From assembly GCF_016862095.1 (NCBI RefSeq), contig NZ_BOMH01000045.1, positions 124,001 through 188,000 on the forward strand: a stretch of DNA of 64,000 nucleotides, given 5' to 3'. Below, piece by piece: positions 26,209-34,543 of the stretch. Source of the stretch: Actinoplanes cyaneus (GTDB taxonomy: Bacteria > Actinomycetota > Actinomycetes > Mycobacteriales > Micromonosporaceae). Position 1 is the first letter of the stretch, and the number at the start of each line of letters is the position of its first letter. The notes beneath the pieces were generated by a model. That model was not told the origin of the DNA and did no database searches. It saw only the letters and a program-made list of their open reading frames with translations. A program made the translations under genes and the position numbers.

Positions 26209-28068
26209 TCACGGTACGGCCGGGTACTGGTTCACGTAGACCGGCACGCCGACCTTCGTGGTGTCGGCCGTGTCGCCCACGCCGTTGACGACGTGGTCGA
26301 TCACGCCGGCGCTCAGGTTCACCGTCATGATGTGGTGCAGCTGGACGCCCGGCTTCTGCGGGACCTCGAAGCCGTTCTCGGTGTGGATCGACGGGTTGTT
26401 CTGGTTGAAGACGTAGACGCCCGCCCCGTACAGCTGGTGGGTCTTGACCTTGTCCCCGACCTTGTAACCCGCGTAACCCTCGACCTTGCCGTTCATCCAG
26501 TCGGCCTGCGTCGGCGGGTCGTAGGGCAGCTCGTTCTGGTAGAGCACGGTCGTGCCGCCGTTGCCGTTCCAGATGGTGTTGTACTTCTGGAAGTGCTCGA
26601 CGAACAGGCCGGTCGCGGTCACGTCGTCACCGTTGATGATCGCGCCGTACGTGCCGATGTTGGTCTTCCACCGCTCGGTGTCGCCGCCGGTGAAGCCCTC
26701 GACGCCGTGGTCGGCGCGCCACACCCAGGTGTGGTCGATGAGCACGTCGTCGCTGTTGACCTCGAGCGCGGTCGTGGTCTTGCCGACGTGCGGGCCGCCG
26801 ACGCGGAAGTACACGTCCTGCAGCGTGGTCGGGTTGTTCGGCTGGGTGAAGCCGTGCCCGTGGCTCCGGCCGACGCGCAGCAGCGCTGACGACTTCTGCG
26901 TGCCGGCGTCGATGGTGAGGCCGGCGACGACGACGCCGGGGACGTCCTCGATCTGCAGCGGGGTGGAGCCCTTGACCGCGGTCAGCGTCGCGTGACCCAG
27001 GCCCAGCACCACGGTGTTCGGCCGCCACACGTCGATGCTGCGGTCGATGTTGTAGACCCCCGGCGTGAACAGGATGTTCTTGCCGAGCGTCGCGGCCAGG
27101 TTGATCTTCGCGGCGGAGTCACCCGGCTTGGCGACGTAGAAGTCGCTCAGCGGGATGTTCCGGCCCGGGGAGTCCCAGGTGACGCCGGACGTGTTGCGCT
27201 GCGCGGCGGCGACGTGGACCTGGTACTTGCCCTTGGCGTCGACGAACAGGTACGGCTTCTCCCGGCTGACCGGGGTCTTGTCGAGAGTCGTGTACGGCGG
27301 GTTCGGGAACGCCGAGTCGTCGGGAGCGCCGACGACCCCGGAGAAGACCTGGTTCCACACGCCGTTCGACCAGCTCGCGACCTCGCTGTTGCGGGTGAGC
27401 CACTGCTGCTGCGAGCCGTTGGTGGTGGCCGGCAGTTTGCTGTCGGCGATGAAGCCGCCGGAGGCGTACTGCGGACCGGCGGTGCAGTAGTCCATCAGCG
27501 ACAGTGTGCCGCCGGTGAACTGGGTGCGGCGCAGCGAGACCGCCTGCGAGACGCCCCAGAAGTTGGCCGTCTTCCGGCAGTCGTCCTGCCCCGCGCCGTT
27601 GATGTTGACGGTCAGGTTGCCCACGGTCCGCCAGAAGTTGACCAGCGCCAGGCAGTTGCTGGTGCCACCGTTCTCCAGGCAGCGGTTGTAGACCTCGACC
27701 TTGCCGTTGATGACGACGTCACCCGGGTTGGCACCCAGGCCGGCGAGCTCGGTGTAGTACCCGACCTTGATCTGCAGCGGGTGCTCGGCGGTGCCGTAGG
27801 TGCCCGGTTTGAACAGGAACGCGTACCGGTCGGTGCCCATCTCGTTGTCGACCTGCTTGGCGTTCACGGCGTCCAGGGTTGCCTGGATCTCGCTGACCGG
27901 CTGGCTCGGGTCGAAGACGGTCACGTTGGCGCCCAGATCGGGCGAGTTGGTCTTGGGATGCGCGGCGGCCGGCGTCGCCTGCGCCGTCACCGCCGTGAGG
28001 ACTAGGCCGAGCGCGAACGCTCCGGCGGTGGTCCGGCGCGCAGCGGTGCGCCGGGGAGAAGTCGTCAT
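26209..28068 (-). CDS. Secreted right-handed beta-helix protein (GH55-like)
   Basis: 619 residues. A signal peptide spans about 1-37: basic 'SPRRTAARRT', hydrophobic 'GAFALGLVLTAVTAQATPAAA', cleavage near A-A-A-H. The mature protein has two pectate-lyase-type segments, about 45-210 ('IQATLDAVNAKQVD', 'LFKPGTYG') and 300-560 ('ILFTPGVYNIDRSIDVWRPNTVVLGLG', quoted in part), an arrangement like GH55 exo-beta-1,3-glucanases. The start at 28068 has a GGAAGGGG site. The catalytic glutamate could not be assigned by eye, so enzymatic activity is an inference. Upstream AGAGCGCTCT boxes suggest LacI-type sugar control. Confidence 0.8.
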   Translation of the reverse strand: MTTSPRRTAARRTTAGAFALGLVLTAVTAQATPAAAHPKTNSPDLGANVTVFDPSQPVSEIQATLDAVNAKQVDNEMGTDRYAFLFKPGTYGTAEHPLQIKVGYYTELAGLGANPGDVVINGKVEVYNRCLENGGTSNCLALVNFWRTVGNLTVNINGAGQDDCRKTANFWGVSQAVSLRRTQFTGGTLSLMDYCTAGPQYASGGFIADSKLPATTNGSQQQWLTRNSEVASWSNGVWNQVFSGVVGAPDDSAFPNPPYTTLDKTPVSREKPYLFVDAKGKYQVHVAAAQRNTSGVTWDSPGRNIPLSDFYVAKPGDSAAKINLAATLGKNILFTPGVYNIDRSIDVWRPNTVVLGLGHATLTAVKGSTPLQIEDVPGVVVAGLTIDAGTQKSSALLRVGRSHGHGFTQPNNPTTLQDVYFRVGGPHVGKTTTALEVNSDDVLIDHTWVWRADHGVEGFTGGDTERWKTNIGTYGAIINGDDVTATGLFVEHFQKYNTIWNGNGGTTVLYQNELPYDPPTQADWMNGKVEGYAGYKVGDKVKTHQLYGAGVYVFNQNNPSIHTENGFEVPQKPGVQLHHIMTVNLSAGVIDHVVNGVGDTADTTKVGVPVYVNQYPAVP

Positions 28069-28135
28069 GCGAAGGAGCCCCTTCCGAAACAAGATCGCAA
28101 TGATCCACGTCACCGAAGCAATCGGCTGCCCTCCA

Positions 28136-28240
28136 TGTCAAGAGCGCTCTCAGCGCGTACCCCCGCCAATGCGGGCAAGCCGCCCAGGTTCCGGAACTTC
28201 GATGCCCGTCCGAGACGGAACCGGTACCGAGAGCGCTCTC
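28136..28240 (-). promoter_or_regulatory. Two LacI-type operators and a -35 box upstream of the beta-helix gene
   Basis: Palindromes AGAGCGCTCT (28141-28150) and GAGAGCGCTCTC (28229-28240) are 89 bases apart and match the GAGCGCTC core of actinobacterial LacI-family (CebR-like) boxes. A TTGACA -35 on the minus strand (28141-28136) touches the first one; no strong -10 is visible. The second lies just upstream (plus-strand left) of the sortase stop at 28250. No LacI gene is adjacent. Confidence 0.65.
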
Positions 28241-28249
28241 TCGCGGGCG

Positions 28250-28996
28250 CTATGGTAGGGCCGTCGCGAAGACCACGATGTTGCTCCGATAGCTGCCACG
28301 GTCGCGGTCGAACGAGCCGCCGCAGGTGATCAGCCGCAGCGCCGGCCCGGGCGTCGGCCCGTAGACCGCCTCGCTGGGGAAGGCCTTCTTCAGGTAACTC
28401 GCGACCTTCGTGACCTTGAACGTGACGACGGTCCGGCTGTCGCCGCGCACCTCGATCTCGTCGCCGGGCTTGAGCTCCCGCAGCCGGAAGAAGACCGCCG
28501 GGCCGTCCCTGGCCGTGTCGACGTGACCGACAATGATCGCCGGGCCGGGCGCGCCGGGCGTCGCCGAACCCCGATACCACCCGGCCGGGGCGTCGGACCG
28601 CAGCGGCGGCGTGTCCAGGGTGCCGTCCGGACGCAGGCCGATCGAGGTCACGGCGGTGTGCACGCCGATCGCCGGAATGTCGAGCCGCGCCGGCGGTTTG
28701 CCCGGCCTCGCGGGCTGCCTCGTGCTGGTGCTGGTGCTGGTGCTCGGGCTCGGCGCGGGGACGTTATCCCACGTCAGCGCCGCTGTCTCGGGTGTCTCGG
28801 GCGCCGCGGCCTCGAGTGCCGGAGGCGGCAGCGCGTCGTCGGTGAGCAGGCCCATCACGGTGATCGTCGAGCCGAGGACGGCCAGGACCGCCGAGAACGC
28901 CGCCGCCCGCGGATTCCGGATCCGGAAACCCCGCCAGCTCCGCTCCGGCCCCGGCAGCCCGGCGCGGCGCGGGCTCCGCCGTGTCATCAAGGACAT
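28250..28996 (-). CDS. Class F sortase
   Basis: 248 residues. N-terminal signal-anchor (about 32-52), Pro/Ser/Thr linker, then the sortase barrel from about 100 ('PARLDIPAIGVHTAVTSIG'). The catalytic triad is H158 ('IIVGHVD'), C225 ('RLITCGG') and R237 ('GSYRSNIVVFA'). Length and the L-x-I-P-x-I-G-V start are typical of actinobacterial class F enzymes, which transpeptidate surface proteins. It follows a two-helix protein by 15 bases on the same strand and is likely co-transcribed with it. Confidence 0.92.
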   Translation of the reverse strand: MSLMTRRSPRRAGLPGPERSWRGFRIRNPRAAAFSAVLAVLGSTITVMGLLTDDALPPPALEAAAPETPETAALTWDNVPAPSPSTSTSTSTRQPARPGKPPARLDIPAIGVHTAVTSIGLRPDGTLDTPPLRSDAPAGWYRGSATPGAPGPAIIVGHVDTARDGPAVFFRLRELKPGDEIEVRGDSRTVVTFKVTKVASYLKKAFPSEAVYGPTPGPALRLITCGGSFDRDRGSYRSNIVVFATALP

Positions 28997-29011
28997 CTGC
29001 GCGTACGGCCG

Positions 29012-29482
29012 TCAGTCGCGCGCCGTGCGACCGACCGCGAACCGTGCGGTGATCAGCGCCGCCACCAGCAGGAACACGCCCGCCACGAGGAGCGACACCC
29101 GCCGCCCGGTGAGCCCGCTGCCCCCGCCCGCGTCCACCCCGCCGGCCGGGGTCGGCTTCGTGCTCGCCTTCTTGCCGGGCGACGACTTGGTCGCCAGCGG
29201 CGTGGTCGCGGCCGGGTCAACCCCCTGGCCGCCGTTGCCGGTCGGGGTCACGGTCGTCTTCGGTGACAGCGTTCCCGGCGACAGCGTGCCCGGCGAGGCC
29301 GGCCCGTCGACCGGCGGCAGCGTCTCCGCCGACGCCGTCGTCCCGGGCAGCGCGGCGGTGTTGTCGTCGCCGGCCGTGTTGTCGCAGAAGGACAGGGTCA
29401 GGGCGAGCAGGATCAACAGCACGGCCGCCGCGCCCAGCGCGATCAGCCAGTTCCGGCGTTGTTCCGCCGCGTGTTCGGCCAT
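29012..29482 (-). CDS. Two-helix surface protein, possible sortase partner
   Basis: 156 residues. The ATG at 29482 has a GGGAGG site. N-terminal helix 'NWLIALGAAAVLLILLALTL' (11-30), a Ser/Thr/Pro/Gly-rich middle, and a C-terminal helix 'VSLLVAGVFLLVAALITARF' with a short basic tail (GRTARD). The layout is that of a sorting substrate, but no LPXTG-type pentapeptide precedes the last helix; the nearest sequence is G-S-G-L-T-G-R-R. It precedes the class F sortase by 15 bases. It could be a degenerate or non-canonical substrate, or an accessory membrane protein. Confidence 0.75.
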   Translation of the reverse strand: MAEHAAEQRRNWLIALGAAAVLLILLALTLSFCDNTAGDDNTAALPGTTASAETLPPVDGPASPGTLSPGTLSPKTTVTPTGNGGQGVDPAATTPLATKSSPGKKASTKPTPAGGVDAGGGSGLTGRRVSLLVAGVFLLVAALITARFAVGRTARD

Positions 29483-29667
29483 CGTGGACCTCCCGGGGAC
29501 GCCGGGCCGGCAGTGAGATCGCCACGTTACCGGCCGCCGTGGCTGGCCGCGGCGTTCCGTCCATGATCGGTCACTGTCGGCCACTTCCGTCGTTGGCCGT
29601 CCAGTACCCAATCAGGACAGTTTTCAATTCCCGCCCGACTGTCATCCTCCTTGCACCTGTCACGGCC

Positions 29668-29723
29668 CCGGCTGGCACTCACGGCTGATTTCCGGCCCGG
29701 CGGGAGCCGTGAGCGCCAGCCGG
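29668..29723 (-). terminator. Long hairpin downstream of the DUF2510 gene
   Basis: 19-bp inverted repeat with one mismatch (CCGGCTGGC..CTCACGGCT arms at 29668-29686 and 29705-29723) and an 18-base loop. It lies 57 bases past the DUF2510 stop, in a 298-base gap that otherwise holds only the upstream region of the sortase operon. Confidence 0.6.
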
Positions 29724-29780
29724 TCACCGCGACGGCGAGGCATTGCTGGGGCGGGGTGCGCGCGTCGCGGTCTCCCGTGG

Positions 29781-30440
29781 TCAGCGCAGCAGCAACGAGT
29801 AGACGACCAGGGCGGCCAGGATCACGGCGGCGAGGCTGGCCAGGAGCAGGGGGTGGGTGAGCAGGCCGGTGGCGTGGCGGGCGCCCGGGCGCCTGTCCGG
29901 CTCCGGCGACGCGCTGTTCCCGAAGGCCGACAACGCGTCGGCAGCGGACAACGCCGGATGATCGTTCGTCAGGGACACCGCCGAGGGCATCGACCCACCG
30001 TCGACCGGCGGCATGGCGTAGCTGATCTGTTCCGCGGCCGGCGCCGGCAGCGCGCCACCCGAGCTGCCGTCGCGCCCACCCGGATACCCACCCCCGGCAA
30101 CCCCGCCACCGCGCCGCTCGCCCGCGGGTCCGCCTCCGCTCCGGTCACCCGCGGGTCCGCCTCCGCTCCGGTCACCCGCGAGGCCGCCGGTGGCGCCGGT
30201 CGACCGGGTGGCGAAGAGCGGCGCCGACTCCGGATCGGAAGGGACCACGGTGTGCGCCCCGGGCACGAGCGGCCCGGACGGCGCCACCTGCGGGAAGTAG
30301 CCACCCAGCCCGGCCGTCGGCGGCAGCACGGCCGCACCGGGCTGAAGGTGGTCGGTCCACTGCTGCCCGTCCCACCAGCGGGTCGCGGGCAGGCCGCTCG
30401 GGTCTGCGTACCAGCCGGCAGGCTGCGCGGGGATCGTCAT
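29781..30440 (-). CDS. DUF2510-domain membrane protein
   Basis: 219 residues. The N-terminus 'PAGWYADPSGLPATRWWDG' followed by 'QQWTDH' is the DUF2510 domain (about 6-30). The start at 30440 is chosen because it places this domain at the N-terminus. A Gly/Pro/Ala-rich middle contains a short repeat (G-D-R-S-G-G-G-P-A, three units at about 113-140). It ends with one membrane helix, 'LLLASLAAVILAALVVYSLL', at the very C-terminus, a tail-anchor arrangement. The function is unknown. Confidence 0.85.
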   Translation of the reverse strand: MTIPAQPAGWYADPSGLPATRWWDGQQWTDHLQPGAAVLPPTAGLGGYFPQVAPSGPLVPGAHTVVPSDPESAPLFATRSTGATGGLAGDRSGGGPAGDRSGGGPAGERRGGGVAGGGYPGGRDGSSGGALPAPAAEQISYAMPPVDGGSMPSAVSLTNDHPALSAADALSAFGNSASPEPDRRPGARHATGLLTHPLLLASLAAVILAALVVYSLLLR

Positions 30441-30607
30441 CGGCGCGGGTCTCCGTTTCCCGTTGCGGTCCAGGACTGCCGCATCATCGGGCAGCGGCTC
30501 CCCGCCTTTAGGGTCTGTCCGGCGGATCACCCCGGGGCCGCGGCGTGGCCCAGACCCGAGCGAACCGCGCGGTGATCAGCGCCGCTCGGCGGTGGACACG
30601 GGGCGAT

Positions 30608-31123
30608 ATGAACGGAGGCATGCCGGATTCGCTGTTCCAGGAGTCGGACGTCCCTCCGGACGACGTGGTGCCCGAAGCCCCGGCGCCGGATGCTCCGATG
30701 CCGGATGCTTCGCCGCCGGTGGCGCCCGTGGTGCTGTCCGGGCTGGCGGTGGTGCTCGGCGTGGCGGCGTTCGCCCTGCTCGTCCGGCTTCTGCTGGCGA
30801 TGCGGCGGGAGTTGTACGAGACGCACGCGGTGGCGGAGCACGCCGGTCTCCTGACCCTGGCCGGTGCGGTCGTGGTGGTGCTGGCCGGCGTGTTCCTGCT
30901 CGTGCTGACCACTCGGCGCACCGGGCGGCGCGCGATACGGATCGCCGCGGTCGCCATCGCCGTGGTCGGGCTTGTCCTGGTGGTGTCGACCGTTTTCACC
31001 GCATTCTTCGCGTTCTACCGCGTGCCGGACGACGTCGGATTCTTCCCGCTGGCCGGCATGCTGATCGCCTATTCGATCGCGGGGGTCAGCCAACTGAATG
31101 CCGCGGTTCTGCTGTCGGAGTGA
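30608..31123 (+). CDS. Four-helix integral membrane protein of unknown function
   Basis: 171 residues. An acidic Pro/Ala-rich N-terminus (1-38) is followed by four predicted membrane helices (about 40-62, 75-98, 107-133, 140-165) with the conserved-looking loop 'FYRVPDDVGFFPLAGM'. The ATG at 30608 is preferred; an ATG at 30620 and a longer frame from 30545 are alternatives. I do not recognise the family. It stands alone between divergent and convergent neighbours. Confidence 0.65.
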   Translation: MNGGMPDSLFQESDVPPDDVVPEAPAPDAPMPDASPPVAPVVLSGLAVVLGVAAFALLVRLLLAMRRELYETHAVAEHAGLLTLAGAVVVVLAGVFLLVLTTRRTGRRAIRIAAVAIAVVGLVLVVSTVFTAFFAFYRVPDDVGFFPLAGMLIAYSIAGVSQLNAAVLLSE

Positions 31124-31184
31124 ACCGGCCGGACTTCGGCGGCCCGAGCCGAGCCGGGGCGGTCGGCTGGGGTCGGGGTTTCGG

Positions 31185-31320
31185 TCTGACCGTGCCCATC
31201 CACGGAGATCGCCCTTGCGGGCTGAGCGTTCTGGGCGCGCCAGCGCCCTGCTCGGCCCGGAAGGGTCCCCGCGGGAGCGACGATCCGGACCACAGCGGAG
31301 AGGGGACATGAAGCTCTTGA
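31185..31320 (+). repeat. Dispersed ~136-bp repeat, copy A
   Basis: About 80% identical by hand alignment to 63484-63620, in the same orientation, with one single-base indel. Both end at ATGAAG.TCTTGA. The best-conserved blocks are CGTTCTGGGC, AAGGGTCCCCGCGGGAGC and CCACAGCGGA. Here the ATG opens an 8-codon frame that stops at once (31308-31334). The element fills the 207-base gap between the four-helix protein and the ABC-2 permease. Confidence 0.7.
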
Positions 31321-31330
31321 TTCTGAGCTC

Positions 31331-32107
31331 TTAAACCGATTTCTGGTACGCGCGGAACGTGCGCGTCGAGAGCACCAGCATCACCACCGCCAGGATCAGC
31401 AGCCAGCCGCCGCGGCTCGCGACGACGCCCCAGTCCGGTTCTGATCGCATGGCGGCGCGGGCGGCGTCGAGGGACCAGTTGACCGGGTTGAACTCGGCGA
31501 TCCGGCGCATCCATGCCGGCATCAGGGTCGACGCCATGAACGCGGACGACAGGAACGTCAGCGGGAGCAGCAGCAGCGTGTTGATCCCGATGATCGTCTC
31601 GCGCTGGCGGGCCAGCATGCCGACCGTGTTCGACAAGGCGCTGAAGATCGTGCCGAGCAGCAGCGCGGCCAGGAGCATGACGATCAGGCCGACCGCGCCG
31701 CCCGGGTACGACGCACCGGCGAGCAGACCGAGCAGGATGATCGCGCCGACCTGGACGGCCGTGGACAGCGCCTGCTCCAGGACCAGCGAATTCATGATCG
31801 CGCCGCGCGCCACCGGGGTGGTGAGCAGGCGGTTCAGGGTGCCGCGCTCGATCTCTTCGAGCACTCCCATGCCGGACCACATGTTCGACGAGACCGCTGT
31901 CATCGCGACGACGCCGGGGATGATGTAGTCCAGGTAGGAGCCGCCGCCGAAGCCGGGCAACTCGACGACCTTGCGGAACAGGTTGCCGAACAGGAACAGC
32001 CAGATCGCCGGCTGGATCAGCAGGATGAGGACGAACGCGGGCTGCTTGACCAGCACCTTCAGTCGCCGGTTCGTCATCCACCAGGTGTGCGTGACGAGCG
32101 TGGTCAT
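31331..32107 (-). CDS. ABC-2 type permease (DrrB-like)
   Basis: 258 residues with six membrane helices. 'FLFGNLFRKVVELPGFGGGSYLDYIIPG' (quoted in part) and 'EIERGTLNRLLTTPVARG' are hallmarks of the DrrB/ABC-2 multidrug exporter permeases. Its ATG overlaps the ATPase stop by 4 bases, so the two are coupled. With the PadR regulator upstream, this is a typical actinobacterial drug-export locus. The substrate is unknown. Confidence 0.93.
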   Translation of the reverse strand: MTTLVTHTWWMTNRRLKVLVKQPAFVLILLIQPAIWLFLFGNLFRKVVELPGFGGGSYLDYIIPGVVAMTAVSSNMWSGMGVLEEIERGTLNRLLTTPVARGAIMNSLVLEQALSTAVQVGAIILLGLLAGASYPGGAVGLIVMLLAALLLGTIFSALSNTVGMLARQRETIIGINTLLLLPLTFLSSAFMASTLMPAWMRRIAEFNPVNWSLDAARAAMRSEPDWGVVASRGGWLLILAVVMLVLSTRTFRAYQKSV

Positions 32108-33042
32108 GACGCGAACCGCCGTCCCGCGTGGCGGAGATAGACGTCGTCGAGCGACGGGCGGGCGACGGTCACCGTCGCGACGCGGATGCCGGCCGACTCC
32201 AGGGCGGCCAGAGCGGCGGGCACGGCGGCCGCGCCGTCGTCGGCACGGGCGCTCAGCGTCCGCCCGTCGAGGGCGACGTCCCGCAGGCCCGCGACGTGCG
32301 AGATTGCCTGCCGCGCCTGCGGCTCGTCCGGTGGCTGACGCAGCTCCAGGTGTACGGCGTCACCCCGCAACTCCCCTTTGAGCTGCGCCGGGGTGCCCTC
32401 GGCGACGATCCGCCCGCCGTCCACGATGGCGAGCCGGGCGGCGAGCCGGTCCGCCTCGTCGAGGTAGTGGGTGGTCAGCAGGATGGCGATCGACTCGTCG
32501 GCGGCGAGCCGGCCGATCTCGGTCCACATCTGGGCGCGGCCCTCCGGGTCGAGCCCGGTCGTCGGCTCGTCGAGGAAGAGCACGCCCGGCTTGTGGACCA
32601 GGGCGAGCGCAACGTCGAGGCGGCGCTGCATACCGCCCGACCAGCCACGGACCGCGCGGTTCGCGGCGCCGGCCAGGTCGAAGCGTTCCAGCAGCTCGTC
32701 GACGCGGCGACGACCCCGTACGCCGAAGATCCTGGCCTGCAGCGTGAGATTGTCGCGACCGCTCGCCGCCGGGTCCAGCGCGGAGCGCTGCGGGACGACG
32801 CCGATCTCGCGGCGCACCCGATCGGGGTGCCGCAGCACGTCGTGGCCGGCGACGGTGGCCCGGCCGGAGTCGGGACGCGCCAGCGTCGTCAGGATCTTGA
32901 CGGTGCTGGACTTGCCAGCGCCGTTCGGCCCGAGCAGGCCGAACACCTCGCCGGCGCGGACGGTGAGGGTGAGCCCGTCGAGGGCCCGCACCCCGCCGGG
33001 ATAGGTCTTTCGCAGATCTTCTGCCGTCACGGCATCAGTCAT
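32104..33042 (-). CDS. ABC exporter ATP-binding protein (DrrA-like)
   Basis: 312 residues from an ATG with a GGAGAAGG site. Walker A 'GPNGAGKSS', signature 'WSGGMQRR', Walker B 'VLFLDEPTTGLD', switch His in 'LLTTHYLDEAD'. The C-terminal ~70 residues form the DrrA-type extension ('VHLELRQPPDE', 'ATVTVARPSLDDVYLRHAGRRF') that couples to the permease. It overlaps the permease gene and is followed upstream, after a hairpin, by the PadR regulator on the same strand. Confidence 0.95.
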   Translation of the reverse strand: MTDAVTAEDLRKTYPGGVRALDGLTLTVRAGEVFGLLGPNGAGKSSTVKILTTLARPDSGRATVAGHDVLRHPDRVRREIGVVPQRSALDPAASGRDNLTLQARIFGVRGRRRVDELLERFDLAGAANRAVRGWSGGMQRRLDVALALVHKPGVLFLDEPTTGLDPEGRAQMWTEIGRLAADESIAILLTTHYLDEADRLAARLAIVDGGRIVAEGTPAQLKGELRGDAVHLELRQPPDEPQARQAISHVAGLRDVALDGRTLSARADDGAAAVPAALAALESAGIRVATVTVARPSLDDVYLRHAGRRFAS

Positions 33043-33143
33043 GGTGATCCTTCTCCAGATCGCCACGGGCCGTGTCCCGGTTATCCTTGTTGCTGCTACA
33101 CGCCTCGGATGACCAGGCCGTTCCCGCGGCCGGTTGATGGGGC

Positions 33144-33182
33144 AACGGCCCCGGCCGGTGTTCCCGCACCGCCGGGGCCGTT
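33144..33182 (-). terminator. Strong hairpin between the PadR gene and the ABC exporter genes
   Basis: Perfect 12-bp stem AACGGCCCCGGC / GCCGGGGCCGTT with a 15-base loop, 4 bases past the PadR stop. A T-rich tail is present only on the plus-strand side, so on the minus strand it may attenuate more than terminate. Confidence 0.6.
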
Positions 33183-33186
33183 CTTC

Positions 33187-33822
33187 TTACGTCTCCGTCA
33201 TGAAGTCGGAGAGGTCTTCCGGGAGTTGCCCGGTCTCGTGGATGCGCCGCCAGGTGGCCATTCCCGGCATCGTGCCGGTGCGCAGCTCGTCGAGCAGCGC
33301 GGTGATCCAGGCAACCTCGGCCTCCCGCATGGCCAGGCGATATTCCGCCTCGACCAGGAAGAGCCGGGGCACCTCGTGGACCAGGGTGCGCAGGTCCTGA
33401 CGCATCTTGTCGTTCTCGAGCGCGAGGATGCCGAGCCGCTGCTCGAACAGCTCGATCACCTCGTCGGGCGGGAGCACGCCGACGACCGAGAGGGCCGCCT
33501 GCAACTTCGGGTACTCCGCGGCGGGGGTGCCGACCAGCTCGCGCATCCAGTCGGTGAGCTCGTCACGGCCGGCCGGGGTCAGCCGGTACACCGTGCGCTC
33601 GGGCCGACGGCCTTCCCGGACCGTCTCCGCCGCCTCGATGAAACCGTGCTTCTCCAGGTTCTGCACGACCGTGTAGAGCGAACCCCACTGGATCTTGATG
33701 TCGGCGTCCTTGCCGAATGCCTTGAGCTGGGCGGCGATCTCGTACGGATGCAAGGGCCGGATGCTCAGCTGCGCCAGGATGTGCAACCCGAGCAGGTTGC
33801 CCACCTTCCGTCGCTTCGCCAT
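33187..33822 (-). CDS. PadR-family transcriptional regulator
   Basis: 211 residues. PadR winged helix at 10-85: 'LLGLHILAQLSIRPLHPYEI', 'WGSLYTVVQNLEKHGFIEA', 'VYRLTPAGRDEL'. A C-terminal helical dimerisation domain with Vir-like features covers about 100-195. PadR proteins commonly repress adjacent multidrug ABC exporters, and this one is transcribed toward the DrrAB-like pair, its likely target. Confidence 0.92.
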   Translation of the reverse strand: MAKRRKVGNLLGLHILAQLSIRPLHPYEIAAQLKAFGKDADIKIQWGSLYTVVQNLEKHGFIEAAETVREGRRPERTVYRLTPAGRDELTDWMRELVGTPAAEYPKLQAALSVVGVLPPDEVIELFEQRLGILALENDKMRQDLRTLVHEVPRLFLVEAEYRLAMREAEVAWITALLDELRTGTMPGMATWRRIHETGQLPEDLSDFMTET

Positions 33823-33970
33823 CTCGCCTCCCCAACCCTCTCGCCGCCGAATGCTCGCAGCCGAGTATTACGCATCCGAGCGCCGGAGCGGAAGACCCTG
33901 TGGTTTTCCGCAGGTGAGGTCGGCGGGCCGCCACATACCGCCGGAAGCCGGGAATTCCTAGCGTCTTCGG

Positions 33971-34543
33971 GTGGCGTTCGCCCTCGGCGAGCCCGCGCCA
34001 CCGCCGATCACGATCAAGACCCGCCGCGCGTACGGCTATCTCGCCGCCCGCCTCCCGCTGGCGCTGCTCGCCGCGGTCGTCGCCGGCCTGCTCGTCGTCG
34101 GGATCGCGCTGGCCGGCATCGTGGCCCGGGCCGTGGTGACCGGCGCCATGAGCGTGCCGGACGCCCTGGCGCAGGCGTTGCTCGGCGTGGCCCTGCTGAC
34201 CATGAACCTGCAGGGGATCACCGCGGTGACCGGATGGAACAGCGCCTGAGTCGGAACCTGCTGGAGCCCTCCGGCAGCCGGGAGGCGTTGCGCGCCCGGA
34301 TCCGGGAGCTGGCCACCAGCCGTGCCGAGGTGGTCGAGGCCGTCGACGATCACCGTCGTGATCGGAGCGAGCGCTGAGGGGGTCCGGATGCGTGTCCACG
34401 ACGACGGCGTGGGCGGCGCCGACCCGGACGGCACCGGCCTGCACGGTCTGGCCCGCCGGGTCGCCGCCCTGGACGGCCGCCTCGAGGTGGACAGCCCGGC
34501 CGGCGGCGGGACGACGATCCGGGTCGAGGTGCCGTGCGCCTAG
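33971..34543 (+). pseudogene. Sensor histidine kinase remnant (frameshifts and internal deletion)
   Basis: Three kinase fragments lie in different frames. First, 33971-34249 encodes a two-helix membrane sensor piece ('ARLPLALLAAVVAGLLVVG'). Second, 34233-34376 encodes the pre-DHp linker 'REALRARIRELATSRAEVVEAVD', after which the expected R-R-x-E-R-D-L-H-D-G-A-Q box is absent. Third, about 34347-34543 encodes only the end of the ATPase domain ('VRMRVHDDGVGGADPDGTGLHGLARRVAALDGR', quoted from 377 on, in part). About 130 residues including the phospho-acceptor His and the N-box are missing. The end overlaps the response-regulator start as in intact systems. Confidence 0.7.

Noticed and set aside
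31185..31320. Assigning the dispersed repeat to a known riboswitch class
   Set aside because: Compared by memory with ykkC, GEMM, ydaO, cobalamin and glycine consensus features; none fits convincingly.
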